Below, one piece after another: positions 8,405 to 18,676 of a stretch of DNA of 64,000 nucleotides (positions are counted from its first letter, which is position 1; every line of letters starts with the position of its first letter). The translations under genes and the position numbers were made by a program. This DNA comes from Acidobacteriota bacterium (GTDB lineage Bacteria; Acidobacteriota; Vicinamibacteria; Vicinamibacterales; 2-12-FULL-66-21). The notes under the pieces are model-generated. The model did not search any database and was not told where the DNA came from. It saw nothing but the letters and a program-made list of their open reading frames with translations. The stretch covers positions 62,069 through 126,068 of the forward strand of contig QHWT01000047.1 of NCBI GenBank assembly GCA_003222675.1. The letters are read 5' to 3'.

Positions 8405-10762
8405 GTGCGGCTCAGTGCGGCGTCGGCCCTGCTTGCAATTGCCGTGTTCAGCGCGACTGTCTCCCCGGCCGATCTCGGTCCGTTCGGCGCGCGCTGGGAG
8501 GTGACGACGGACAAGGAGAGGCCAGAGCGGCTTGTGCCGGATGAGCACTCCGATGCCCTCATCATCCATCCTGAAGCGACGCTGACCTACTATGCGAGCC
8601 GTCCAGGCCCTCCGGCTCACGTAACCTTTCACGTGCGCCCTCCAATGGCGGCGGAACCTCTCGAACTCCAGATCAACGCGCACAACTCAAAACGGCTACA
8701 GGTATCGATCGACGGCGGTCCTGGCTCACCGGTCGAACAAGACCTGCCCCAGGGCCGCTTGATCTGGATTGACGTTCCGCTGCCTCCAGCGCTCCGGAGT
8801 GAGACGCGCTTCGACGTTACCGTCACGCTCGAAGGAGCCGACGGCCGGCCGACGACGTTGTATGGGCTGCGGCTTGGAGCGCCGCTTCAACAGATGGGCG
8901 GTTTCTGGCGCACTGCGTGGAAGTGCGCGTCGACGCTCGTCCTCTGCGGGATCCTTTTCCTTCTCAGCGCCCGCCTGTTCGCCGGTGCCGCCGCGCGGGA
9001 CTGGCGGAACGTTGCGGCAATGGACGCGGCCGCGCTCTGGCCGCTCACACTCCTCGGCGTGTATCCGATGGTGCGGGGAGCCGTCACCGGCGCGGGCCGG
9101 CTGACGCTGGTGATTGCGCTTCTTGCGTACTGGATCGTTCGGACCGCAGCGCGAACGCCCGTCGTGGATCAGAGCACGACTCCGGACCGCGCGGCCCGCG
9201 CCATCATCCTGTCGTGTTTCGTGTTCGCGACGCTGATGTTCGGCAAGCCGATCGTCAACGGCGATGGCGTTCAGTATTACGCCTATGCGCGGACGACTGT
9301 CGTGGACCACGACCTCCATGTGGCGGACGAGTATCGCGATGGTCTGACGCGTTTTCTGAGCTCTGGGCCGCTGTTAGGAACGACTCCGCGCGGGTACGAC
9401 TATGCCTTTGCTCCGGTGGGCGCGGCGGTGTTCTGGCTGGCGCCGATGTGGGCGAGCCATGCGATTGGCGCGGCACTCAGACTGGCGGGCATTCCTGCGA
9501 GCATGGACGGCTACTCTGAGCGATATCTGTTTGCGGTCGCCGCGACGAGCTGGCTGATGATGTTTGCGGGCTTGTTGTGCTGTTACCAGCTCCTGGTGCA
9601 GTACTTCGATCGTCGGTCGAGTCTCCTGGCGGTGCTGTGCGGGTTGTTCGCGTCGCCGCTTTTTCCCAACGCGTACGAACTCCCGATGTTCGTGCATGCT
9701 GTAGATTTTGCGATGAGCAGTCTGTTCGCGTGCGCGATGCTCGTTGCGGCAGCTCGCGAAACCGAACGCGAGTGGCTCGCCGCAGGGGTCATCGGCGGAA
9801 TGCTCGTCGCGATCCGGCAGCAGAACGCAGCGTTCCTCGTACTGCCCGCGATTCTCCTCGTGCGGATGCTCGTTTCCGGGCGGCGTCGCGCGTGGGGCAT
9901 TCTTCGGCTGGCCGGGATCGGCAGCGCCGGATTCGTGCTTGGCTTCCTCCCGCAGATTGCCATGAACCTTGCGCTGTTCGGCCGGCCGATCGTGTTTCAT
10001 CCCATTTACCTGCCCTCCACGCGCTGGCCTCCCGCGCTGTGGCGCGATCTGTTTTCTGCGCGGCAGGGACTCTTCTTCTGGACTCCGCTGATGCTGGTCG
10101 CGGTGGCGGGGCTCGTTTGCGCGGTATGGGATCGCCGGCACCGCTCGTGGGCATCCATCGCGCTGCTCGCCGTGTGCGTTCAGGTGGTGCTGGTCGGAAT
10201 CGTCCCGTACGGGCCCAACTTGATCGGGCAGCGATATCTCGTGAATTGCACGCCGTACTTCATTCTCGGCCTCGCCGCCGCTTTCGAATTCCTGGGAAGG
10301 CGACTGCGATCGGAGGCGCTGGCTCGCGCGCTCGTCTATCCGCTCATCGTCGGTGCAATCGTCTGGAACATCGGCCTCGATACGCTTGTCGTGCGGGGTC
10401 TCATCGACCGCTGGGGCGCCGTCGCAGCAGCCGAGATCCTGACCAAAGTGATGGCCGTAGCCCCGCTGCATCTGGGGGATCACCTGCTGGGGCTTTCCAT
10501 CAACCAGCCATCATTTTCCGTGTTCGTGCATCTTGGATACGGCCTGAACGGCGATGGATCGGCGCTGCTGCGCGCAGCGGCGGCGGTGTTCGTCCTGATG
10601 GCATCCGCCGCGTGGATGACGCGTCAGGCTTCGCGCTGGTGGGACCACGGCCCCGTTGAGGGCGTCCCGCGGGCGGCGCTCGTTCTTCCGATACTGCTGA
10701 CCGTGAGCGCGGCCGTCACATGGTTGTATCTTGGATGGCATCCCGGCACACACGCGCCGTAG
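8405..10762 (+). CDS. Large polytopic membrane protein, glycosyltransferase-like (GT39/ArnT-like appearance)
   Basis: 785-aa ORF with signal-like N-terminus and many hydrophobic segments; sits between methyltransferase and GT2 genes. Confidence 0.65.
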   Translation: MRLSAASALLAIAVFSATVSPADLGPFGARWEVTTDKERPERLVPDEHSDALIIHPEATLTYYASRPGPPAHVTFHVRPPMAAEPLELQINAHNSKRLQVSIDGGPGSPVEQDLPQGRLIWIDVPLPPALRSETRFDVTVTLEGADGRPTTLYGLRLGAPLQQMGGFWRTAWKCASTLVLCGILFLLSARLFAGAAARDWRNVAAMDAAALWPLTLLGVYPMVRGAVTGAGRLTLVIALLAYWIVRTAARTPVVDQSTTPDRAARAIILSCFVFATLMFGKPIVNGDGVQYYAYARTTVVDHDLHVADEYRDGLTRFLSSGPLLGTTPRGYDYAFAPVGAAVFWLAPMWASHAIGAALRLAGIPASMDGYSERYLFAVAATSWLMMFAGLLCCYQLLVQYFDRRSSLLAVLCGLFASPLFPNAYELPMFVHAVDFAMSSLFACAMLVAAARETEREWLAAGVIGGMLVAIRQQNAAFLVLPAILLVRMLVSGRRRAWGILRLAGIGSAGFVLGFLPQIAMNLALFGRPIVFHPIYLPSTRWPPALWRDLFSARQGLFFWTPLMLVAVAGLVCAVWDRRHRSWASIALLAVCVQVVLVGIVPYGPNLIGQRYLVNCTPYFILGLAAAFEFLGRRLRSEALARALVYPLIVGAIVWNIGLDTLVVRGLIDRWGAVAAAEILTKVMAVAPLHLGDHLLGLSINQPSFSVFVHLGYGLNGDGSALLRAAAAVFVLMASAAWMTRQASRWWDHGPVEGVPRAALVLPILLTVSAAVTWLYLGWHPGTHAP

Positions 10763-10774
10763 GCGTACTTTCAC

Positions 10775-11509
10775 GTGATCCGATCATCGTCCCGTATTCT
10801 CGTCGTAGTACCTGCGTACAATGAAGAGGCGACAATCGCGTCCGTCGTCCAGCGGCTGCGCGAGGCAGTGCCGGAGTTCGATCTTCTCGTCGTGAACGAT
10901 GGATCCAGCGATCGGACCGGCGCGATCCTGGCGGAGCTTGGAGTGCGGACTGCGACGCACCCGTGCAACATCGGCTACGGCCGGAGCATTCAGACGGCGA
11001 TCAAGTACGCGCTTCGATATGGCTACCGCGCGCTCATCACACACGACGCGGACGGCCAGCACCGGCCCGAAGTGCTGAAGGGGTTCGTGGAGGATTTCCG
11101 CCGGCGAGAATGCGATCTGTTGATCGGCTCTCGATTCGTGGCGACCGGGCGCGTACACGGAGGAACATTGACGCGCCGGCTCGGCATGCGCGCCTTTTCG
11201 ATGCTGTTGAAGATGGCGACCGGACGGCGCGTATACGACACTTCGTCAGGACTGCGCGCCCTCAGCTCTCGAGCCTGCCGTATCCTCGCCGAGCGTCCCT
11301 TCGTGGATTTTCACGCGGAGGCGATTGCCTATTTGACGTTGGCCGGGTGCACTGTGGGCGAATACCCAGTGACGGTCGACGAGCGACGTCATGGCACGTC
11401 GATGTATTCGGCGCTGGCCGCCGTGAAGTACCCCGTGAAGAATCTCATCCTGATTGTCCTCGCGGTGCTCGACGCGAGGCTGCACCCGCCCGACGAACAT
11501 GACGATTGA
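10775..11509 (+). CDS. Glycosyltransferase family 2
   Basis: 244-aa ORF; VVPAYNEEATIASVVQRL, LVVNDGSSDRTGAIL, THDADGQHRPE. Confidence 0.92.
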   Translation: MIRSSSRILVVVPAYNEEATIASVVQRLREAVPEFDLLVVNDGSSDRTGAILAELGVRTATHPCNIGYGRSIQTAIKYALRYGYRALITHDADGQHRPEVLKGFVEDFRRRECDLLIGSRFVATGRVHGGTLTRRLGMRAFSMLLKMATGRRVYDTSSGLRALSSRACRILAERPFVDFHAEAIAYLTLAGCTVGEYPVTVDERRHGTSMYSALAAVKYPVKNLILIVLAVLDARLHPPDEHDD

Positions 11510-11861
11510 AGCTCGTTTGCTGATTGACCTGTCCGGCCTTGCCGGTCTCGCGTGGATTCTGGCTCTCGTGCGCGCCAGGCGACTGTATGTCGGGTATGCC
11601 GCGATTTTTCTGATCATCATCGCCGGCGCGATGGCGGCGGCATCGATTCCCGGTGCATCGGCGGCGGCGGCCCGCGTGGCGGCCCCCTTCGGCACCGGAA
11701 CGATCGCGGCCGGCATATTGATAGCGCTGCTGATTTATCTCTGCCATCAGATCACCTTGGTTGCCGATCGCGTGAATGCCGTCGCCCAGGAGATCGCGAT
11801 TCGATCCGCAGGCGCCCCTGAAGGCGCGTCCCCGGATCCAACACCGCAAGCGGGCCATTGA
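11499..11861 (+). CDS. DUF2304-like small membrane protein
   Basis: Start MTIEARLLIDLSGLAGLAWILALVRARRL; three hydrophobic segments; overlaps the GT2 gene, a common GT2-DUF2304 arrangement. Confidence 0.7.
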   Translation: MTIEARLLIDLSGLAGLAWILALVRARRLYVGYAAIFLIIIAGAMAAASIPGASAAAARVAAPFGTGTIAAGILIALLIYLCHQITLVADRVNAVAQEIAIRSAGAPEGASPDPTPQAGH

Positions 11862-12697
11862 GCGTGCCCGAGGGGACGATCCTGCCGTCGTGCCGGCTGT
11901 GCGGCGGCCCCGGCACCGTCTGGTTCGAGCGGCCTCGGCAGGTGCTGCGGTGCCAGAGTTGCACCGCGCTTTATGCGAGTACCGACCAACGCGTTCAGGA
12001 GTTTACCGAGGCGTACTACCGCGGCGGTGTGTACAGCGATTACCTGGCCGATGAACCTGCCATCCGACGAACGGCGGCTGCACGGCTCCGAAGGCTCGAG
12101 CGTCGCGTCGCTGGCCGAACGCTCCTGGACGTCGGGTGCGCTACCGGATTTTTCCTCGAGGCCGCGCGGGCGCGAGCGTGGACGGCAACAGGGGTGGACG
12201 TCTCGCGTTACGCGACGGATGTCGCGCGTGGTCGCGGCTGCGATGCGTTGACGGGATCCATCGATCAGGCCGTGCCTTCCGGCCGCCGCTTTGCCGTCGT
12301 GACCTTGTGGGACACCATCGAGCATCTCGACGACGTGAAGGCGACCTTAGCCGTCGCCAGGGAATTGCTCTTGCCCGGCGGCATCCTCGCGTTGAGCACG
12401 GGAGATGCCGGCAGCGTGTTCGCGCGGGCGACCGGCGCGCACTGGCGGCTCTTGCAGGATCCGACGCATCGGGTTTTCTTCACTGAACAAGCGCTGCGTC
12501 GCCTGCTGGAGCGCGTCGGCTTTCGTGTAGCGGAGGTGTCGCGCCGGGGAAAATGGGTCAGCACCGCGATGATTCTTCACCACAGCAGCATCGGCGCTGC
12601 CGCGCATCTTGCGCGATGGTGCGTTCGCGCACGCGTCAATCCGATGGTCTACGTCAATCTCGGGGACGTGATGACGGTGATCTCGGTTCCGGCTTGA
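11858..12697 (+). CDS. Class I SAM-dependent methyltransferase with N-terminal zinc-finger-like motif
   Basis: 279-aa ORF; CRLCGGPGT...LRCQSC and TLLDVGCATGFFLEAARARAW. Confidence 0.87.
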   Translation: MSVPEGTILPSCRLCGGPGTVWFERPRQVLRCQSCTALYASTDQRVQEFTEAYYRGGVYSDYLADEPAIRRTAAARLRRLERRVAGRTLLDVGCATGFFLEAARARAWTATGVDVSRYATDVARGRGCDALTGSIDQAVPSGRRFAVVTLWDTIEHLDDVKATLAVARELLLPGGILALSTGDAGSVFARATGAHWRLLQDPTHRVFFTEQALRRLLERVGFRVAEVSRRGKWVSTAMILHHSSIGAAAHLARWCVRARVNPMVYVNLGDVMTVISVPA

Positions 12698-12703
12698 TAC
12701 CGT

Positions 12704-15190
12704 CTACGCTGTGGCATCCGATCTCTCTGCAAATGACGAACGCGGATCGAGCCGCGCAGCAAGTACACGGAGAGACTGAAGGCACACAGCCGCTGCAACG
12801 TAACACACCACTCCCGTCCAGAACGCGGCCGAAATGGACCACGCGAGGGCGATGCAGATGGCAAGAACGGAAGCGAGCACTGACGTCGCTCCGTTGAGTC
12901 CCCACAGCCATGGGAGAAGTCCGGCCGCGCGACCGCGCGTCGCCTTGATCCCCAGCGGGAAAGCCATCCCCATCAAAATACCGGGTGCGCTCAGCACCGC
13001 TACTGCAACCGCGATCCGGATCGCCGTTGATGAAGCCTGAGACAGCCGGAGCAACGCCGGCGTCACGAGACCGAACGCTGTAAGAACGGCCACCAGGATC
13101 CACAGTCGGCGCACGCCTTCCACATCAGACCGACCTGGCGGGATCCAGGCCGTCAGGTAGCTGCCAAGGCCGCTCGAGACCAGCAATGCGAAGAGGACGA
13201 CCGTCAAACCGTATGTCGGGTGACCAAGAAGGATCATCAGACGCTGCATCTGCGAGATTTCTATCAGCATGAAACCCAGTCCCAATGCTGCAAAATAGCC
13301 GAGCAGCGGTTCCGCACCCAGCAACGCACGCCGGTCGCCCCGCAGCCACAACGGCACCGCGATACAGAGCGCCGTCAGAAGAATGACTGTCATGAGCAGC
13401 ACGGCAAGCACGAAGACCGCCTTCATGTTGTGTGACTGCTTGCCGTAATCAAGTAAGCGCCAGTTCAAGACGTCGCGTAGCCGCAGCATGTTGAAGAAGA
13501 AGGGGCTGTCGTCGGTCGGTGCGCCGATCTTGACCGGATACGACGCCGTGACCTGACGTTCACGCGCGGGATCGAGCAGATCGACGAGAAGCGGGTCGTT
13601 GCTGTTCTGCGGCGTGATGACGATATCAAACCCAAACTCCCGGCTCCGCTCCTCGATCACCTCGCGGTCGTGCGGCGTAAAGGGGCTCCGGCTGACCAGG
13701 AGCGTTCCCACGCCATCGGGTAGTTCGGGCTTGTTCGCCAACTGCATGTTGCGCACGATGACGACGTGGTCCCGCGGGCGCTCGACACCTATGCGGCGGA
13801 GCGCCTCCGTTGCCAGCGTCGCCAGCCGGTACACCTCCGCGGGTCCGTTACGGAAGTACCACCGCGAGACGGAAAGCAACCCCTCGTCGCTGAGGCGCTG
13901 AAGAAAAATCGTCCAGGCCTCGGTCGTGTAGAGAGAGTTCTCGCTCAGCACAAATGCGCCCGCCGCAGTGGCAGCCCAGGTATCTATCAGCGAGATCTGG
14001 ATGACATCGTAGTTGCGTTGCTGACGCGCGATGTAGCTGCGCGCCTCGTCATTGACAAATGTCACATCCGGCCGTCGATCGAGATGACCTGTGAAATCGC
14101 CGAACCGGCCGTTGACCGTCCGCAAGATGTCCTTGTTGATTTCGACGGCCGTCACGTGGCGCGCGCCGAAGAGCAGCGCTGAAAGAACATCGCGACCACC
14201 GCCCGCCCCGACGACGAGCACGTCCGGCTTCTGCCGCAGGTAATAGCCGATGTTCGTTACGTCGTAACGAAGGTGGGCCAACTTATCGAGGCTATCGTCC
14301 AGGCCGGTCATCACCGTGCCAGCGCTCACATCGATGTCCATCTGAAGCTGACGGACGCGCAGGTCCGCAGGCATCTTGGTACTCAGTCCCCAGCCGCTCG
14401 GCGTGACCGGTTCGTCGGGATCTCCGTTGACACGAACGCGCGAGTACGAGTTCCACTTCTCGTACAGCGGCCTGGCCTCAAAGCTGCCGCGGATGTAGAG
14501 AATTCGAAAAACAGGAAATCCCTTCAGAACAAAGACGAGATTGACGGCCGTCCAGGCTGCCAGGAGGACCACGCTTGCGGCTGCGATTCCTCTGAGCACG
14601 CGAGTGCCGGAATCGATCGACAGCATCAGCGCGCCAACAGACGCGAGGCACGCGACCACGAGCACCGCCGTCGGACCGTCGGTGCTGCCGATGACGGGAA
14701 CGATCAGCAGGCAGCCGAGCGCCGCGCCACCGAGGTCCGCGGCGTACAACTGGCTGGCGCGAGCCGGAAATCTCGTGATGGCCACCGCAATCGCAATGCC
14801 GCTCGCAACGAACGGCACGGCAATCACCGCGTAGGTGAATAGAAAGCTGTAAACACCAATGACGGAAGGGTGAACGCGGAACGGAATGCTCAGTTGCGTG
14901 AGGAAGCTGAGCACGATCGCGATCGGAAAACTTGCGGCGCTCGCCGCCAGATCGCGGCGTGCAGTGTCGGGTCGAAAGACCTCCGGAAACAGATACACGA
15001 TCAGAGCGCCGACCGTCATACCAAACATCGCGAGCGAAATCGCCACGAATGCGAAGTGATAGAACATCGTGACGCTGAAGATGCGCGTCAGCAGCACCTC
15101 GTACATCAGCGTCGAGAGCGCAATGAAAAATACGCCGGCGTACGTTCGTGTGCTGACCTTCTGCTCGAGAGCCGCAGTGGGATACGACAT
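12704..15190 (-). CDS. Membrane-fused spermidine synthase-like protein
   Basis: 828-aa ORF: N-terminal TM helices (STLMYEVLLTRIFSVTMFYHFAF), central DVLVVGAGGGRDVLSALLFGARHVTAVEIN, C-terminal TM region. Confidence 0.82.
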   Translation of the reverse strand: MSYPTAALEQKVSTRTYAGVFFIALSTLMYEVLLTRIFSVTMFYHFAFVAISLAMFGMTVGALIVYLFPEVFRPDTARRDLAASAASFPIAIVLSFLTQLSIPFRVHPSVIGVYSFLFTYAVIAVPFVASGIAIAVAITRFPARASQLYAADLGGAALGCLLIVPVIGSTDGPTAVLVVACLASVGALMLSIDSGTRVLRGIAAASVVLLAAWTAVNLVFVLKGFPVFRILYIRGSFEARPLYEKWNSYSRVRVNGDPDEPVTPSGWGLSTKMPADLRVRQLQMDIDVSAGTVMTGLDDSLDKLAHLRYDVTNIGYYLRQKPDVLVVGAGGGRDVLSALLFGARHVTAVEINKDILRTVNGRFGDFTGHLDRRPDVTFVNDEARSYIARQQRNYDVIQISLIDTWAATAAGAFVLSENSLYTTEAWTIFLQRLSDEGLLSVSRWYFRNGPAEVYRLATLATEALRRIGVERPRDHVVIVRNMQLANKPELPDGVGTLLVSRSPFTPHDREVIEERSREFGFDIVITPQNSNDPLLVDLLDPARERQVTASYPVKIGAPTDDSPFFFNMLRLRDVLNWRLLDYGKQSHNMKAVFVLAVLLMTVILLTALCIAVPLWLRGDRRALLGAEPLLGYFAALGLGFMLIEISQMQRLMILLGHPTYGLTVVLFALLVSSGLGSYLTAWIPPGRSDVEGVRRLWILVAVLTAFGLVTPALLRLSQASSTAIRIAVAVAVLSAPGILMGMAFPLGIKATRGRAAGLLPWLWGLNGATSVLASVLAICIALAWSISAAFWTGVVCYVAAAVCLQSLRVLAARLDPRSSFAERSDATA

Positions 15191-15239
15191 GTCCGAATGG
15201 AGGGAGGAAAGCTTGTATCATACGTGACGCGGAGGTCGG

Positions 15240-16400
15240 GTGTCGATACGATCATGGATACTGATGGCGCCTCTCGTCATGCAGGCTGCGGCGCCGCCAC
15301 AGAATCAGGCCTCGTCCATTGTGCGGTTGATTGCCGAAGGCTGGACGCAGCTTGCAGCGGGAGACGCGGGCGAAGCGGCCGCACGTGGCGAACGCGCACT
15401 CCGCCTCGATCCGGTCAATCATCACGCGATCGATCTGGTCCTTGCCGCGTACGCAACGAATCGACAGGACACGCGCGCGTTGGATGCTTACGAACGCTGG
15501 CTGTCAGGATCCGTCGATGAGGACACCTCACTGCTGCGCAGCGTGGCGACCGCGTACTTGAATGCATTCGCGGCGAATGCCGACCCGCGTCTCTCTCTGC
15601 CCGCGCTTGCGGCGCTCGCAGCCAGCGGCGACACCGCTGCGCTCGCCGAACTGCGAAAACGGGCGGCGGCTGGAACGGCGCCGCCCGAAATCGATGCGGA
15701 GCTCGCACAGCACGGCGATGCGGATGCGCTTCAGCGGCTTCAGTCCGAGGTGACGTCCGGAAACCGCGCGGACAAGACGGCGTCCATCAACGCGCTCAAG
15801 AGCGTCGGTGGGCGCGAGACGCATGGCATCATCGCGCAAGCGCTTCACGATCCGACGCCCCCATCGCGAATCGCGGCCGCCACAGCACTCGCCGATCTCG
15901 GCGCAACGGATCAACTCCCAACGCTGCACGACGCCTTGTCGGATCCGGACCCTCGTGTCCGCGGAATGGTACAGATCGCACTCGCCCGGCTCCGCGACCC
16001 GCAAGCGGGAACGTCCGTTCAGGAACTCCTCTCCAGCCCTGTCGGCGAGATACGGCTGGTTGCAGTCAAGACGATGGCGCAGGAAGCTCCCCAGGGCCCG
16101 TGGACCGCGACGGCAGAAGCGCTTCTCCAGGATGACGACGCGCTGGTCCGCATCGATGCGGCACGACTACTGCTAGAGCACGACGTCCCGAGCGCCGGTG
16201 CCGCGCGGGAGACCTTACGCGCGGCACTCGCCGATCCAACGCCAGGCGTCAGGAGCCGCGCCGCCGAGGCCGTACGAATGTTGGTGACATCTGGCGAACG
16301 GATGGAGCCGAAAATACTTCGTTCCCTGCTCCGCGATCGCCTCCTCGAAGTCAGGTTGGAAGCGGCGCGCGCGTTGATGCGTTCTGGGACGCCTCGGTGA
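15240..16400 (+). CDS. HEAT-repeat domain protein
   Basis: 386-aa ORF with repeated alpha-helical units such as DPTPPSRIAAATALADLGATDQLPTL and DPDPRVRGMVQIALARL. Confidence 0.78.
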   Translation: MSIRSWILMAPLVMQAAAPPQNQASSIVRLIAEGWTQLAAGDAGEAAARGERALRLDPVNHHAIDLVLAAYATNRQDTRALDAYERWLSGSVDEDTSLLRSVATAYLNAFAANADPRLSLPALAALAASGDTAALAELRKRAAAGTAPPEIDAELAQHGDADALQRLQSEVTSGNRADKTASINALKSVGGRETHGIIAQALHDPTPPSRIAAATALADLGATDQLPTLHDALSDPDPRVRGMVQIALARLRDPQAGTSVQELLSSPVGEIRLVAVKTMAQEAPQGPWTATAEALLQDDDALVRIDAARLLLEHDVPSAGAARETLRAALADPTPGVRSRAAEAVRMLVTSGERMEPKILRSLLRDRLLEVRLEAARALMRSGTPR

Positions 16401-16408
16401 GGGCAGCC

Positions 16409-16444
16409 GAATTCAGCTTTACGGAAGAATTCAGCTTTACAGAA
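16409..16444 (+). repeat. Perfect-to-near-perfect 18-bp tandem duplication (GAATTCAGCTTTAC[G/A]GAA x2)
   Basis: Direct reading of 16409-16426 and 16427-16444; one mismatch. Confidence 0.95.
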
Positions 16445-16452
16445 GAAAAGGT

Positions 16453-18666
16453 ATGACTTACCCTATCGGCGCCCCCCTGCCGATCCGATACGTCTCCCGA
16501 AGGCCTGCGGCTCAAATTTCGAGGATGGTTTTGATGTCCCTGAACCACTGTACGCGGGTGGCCCTTATGGGCTTCGCTGTTTTAGCGCTGGGGCCTGCCT
16601 CAGCCCTTGGCCAGGCCGGGAGGGCGGGCGGAACGTTCAGCCTCGGCGGATCGACGTCTCCTGTAGAGAAACCGGACATTGCTTACGATTCTGTCAACGA
16701 CCGCTACTTGCAGGTCGCGGGGAAGGGATTCATCGAGGCGCACCTGCTGAACGCCGTTGGATCGATCATCGGCACCTTCAGGGTGAACCAGAGTCTCAAT
16801 TATGTACAGGCTCCCCGTGTCGCATTCGGCGCCAACGTCACACGGAACGGCGGCTACCTCGTGACATGGCACGAGACGGTCGCGAATACGTTTGGGCAAC
16901 TCCGCGGCCGCATTTTCAACGGCGATGGGACCGCCGTTACCAACGACTTCGACATTGCGACGAGCGCCACTTCGTTGGCGACATCGACCGATTGGACGAT
17001 GCCCGGTGACATTGCATATTCGTCACGGAGCGGCGTCTTTTTGGTCACGTGGGCCGGCAACAAGTTTTCCACGGCGGACGTGTTCTTCCAGCGGATCAAT
17101 GTGGTGGGCACGCTGCTGGGGAGGAACACGCTGGTTTCAGCTGGCGACGCCCTCTTCGATCACGATCCATCGGTGGCTTACAACCCCGACCGTGACGAGT
17201 TCTACATCGCCTATGGCGTCTACACCGATGCGGGGAGATTCGGCTGGTCGGCGGGCCGGCGCGTACAGGCTGAAACAGGAGCGTGGGTCGGTGCTGCGCA
17301 GCAGTTCCCTCCGAGTGCTGTTACGTACGTCACAGCCACGACGTACAACGCCGCGGTTCATCAATGGCTGATCAGCTGGTCGACCGGATCCACGACCGTC
17401 TCCGGCATTTCGCTGGACGTGGACGGAAATCCTCTTTCTGCTACGACGGCGCTGTCCACGTTCTTTGGCGCCTACGATGCTTTAGATCTGGAGTACAACC
17501 CGCCCTCCGGCTCCTCATTGCTCGTCACGCACGGGAGCGCGCCGCGGAATTGGGAAGATGCGGCGGTCTGGATCAAGTCCGACGGCACGCCGTACGACAA
17601 TGGCTTCTTCGTGACGAACACGGCTGATGTGCGTGCGCTGCGGGGAAATCCAGTAAACGACGACGGGAACTTCAATCCGCGCGTCACCGCCAGCACTGCC
17701 GAGAAGAAATGGCTCGTGGTGACGTCGAGCGTGTTTGCCGCAACGAACGCGCAGTTCGTGTCCACAGACGCGGCCGCTGGATCGGGCGGGGGCACCACGA
17801 CTCCAACTCCAACTCCACCGCCGCCGGCACCACCACCGCCACCTCCTCCGCCTCCACCTACAGGCGGCGTGACGGCTGCAATCACTGCCGCGAAAGCGGA
17901 CTTCAGCGGCGACCGCAAGCCGGATCTGATCTGGGAGCGTGACGACGGCTATCTGTCGGCGTGGAAGATGTCCGGGACCACATTGGTGGAGGCGGTGTCG
18001 CTCAACCCGGGACGCGTCTCCGATCCGGACTGGCGCATTGTCGGAACGGGCGACCTGGATGGCGACGGGAGACCGGAAATCATCTGGCAGCACATGACCA
18101 ACGGTTCGCTCAGCGCGTGGTTCATGAGCGGCACCGCAGTGAAGGACGTCATGTCCTTGAATCCAGCCAGCGTGTCATCGAACGATTGGCGAATCGTCGC
18201 CATCTCCGACATGAACGGCGATGGGAAGGCTGACCTGATCTGGCAGCACACGGACGGCTGGCTCGCGATCTGGTTCATGAACGGCGTCAATGTGGTCAGC
18301 GATACGCTGATGAACCCGTCGCAGGTCGGCGGCGGGAAATGGCGAATCGTGGGCGCCGCCGACATGAATGGCGACGGCAAGAACGATCTGATCTGGCAGC
18401 ACGCCGACGGCTGGCTGTGCGCCTGGTACATGAACGGCGCGACGCTCGTCGATGCCGTGTATCTGAGTCCGAAGTTCATCGCGGGGTCCGACTGGAAAAT
18501 CAAAGGCGTCATCGACATCAACGGCGACGGGAAGCCCGATTTGATTTGGCAGCACACTGAAGGCTGGCTCAGTGCGTGGTTGATGAACGGGGTGTCGCTG
18601 ACGGATGCGGTCTACCTCGATCCTTCGAGGGTGAACCCGGTTTGGACGGTGGTCGGGCCTCGGTAA
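16453..18666 (+). CDS. Secreted protein with C-terminal five-unit VCBS/FG-GAP-like repeat module (true start probably 16453 or a downstream ATG near 16534)
   Basis: Signal-like segment ALMGFAVLALGPASALGQA; Pro-rich linker PTPTPPPPAPPPPPPPPPPTGG; five units of the type DMNGDGKADLIWQHTDGWLAIWFMNG... Confidence 0.85.
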   Translation: MTYPIGAPLPIRYVSRRPAAQISRMVLMSLNHCTRVALMGFAVLALGPASALGQAGRAGGTFSLGGSTSPVEKPDIAYDSVNDRYLQVAGKGFIEAHLLNAVGSIIGTFRVNQSLNYVQAPRVAFGANVTRNGGYLVTWHETVANTFGQLRGRIFNGDGTAVTNDFDIATSATSLATSTDWTMPGDIAYSSRSGVFLVTWAGNKFSTADVFFQRINVVGTLLGRNTLVSAGDALFDHDPSVAYNPDRDEFYIAYGVYTDAGRFGWSAGRRVQAETGAWVGAAQQFPPSAVTYVTATTYNAAVHQWLISWSTGSTTVSGISLDVDGNPLSATTALSTFFGAYDALDLEYNPPSGSSLLVTHGSAPRNWEDAAVWIKSDGTPYDNGFFVTNTADVRALRGNPVNDDGNFNPRVTASTAEKKWLVVTSSVFAATNAQFVSTDAAAGSGGGTTTPTPTPPPPAPPPPPPPPPPTGGVTAAITAAKADFSGDRKPDLIWERDDGYLSAWKMSGTTLVEAVSLNPGRVSDPDWRIVGTGDLDGDGRPEIIWQHMTNGSLSAWFMSGTAVKDVMSLNPASVSSNDWRIVAISDMNGDGKADLIWQHTDGWLAIWFMNGVNVVSDTLMNPSQVGGGKWRIVGAADMNGDGKNDLIWQHADGWLCAWYMNGATLVDAVYLSPKFIAGSDWKIKGVIDINGDGKPDLIWQHTEGWLSAWLMNGVSLTDAVYLDPSRVNPVWTVVGPR

Positions 18667-18676
18667 GCGCCGCCAC

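Noticed and set aside
9374-10483. 369-aa minus-strand ORF opposite the large membrane protein
   Set aside because: Compositional shadow ORF (Arg/Glu/His-rich, no motifs); the sense strand encodes a coherent polytopic protein.
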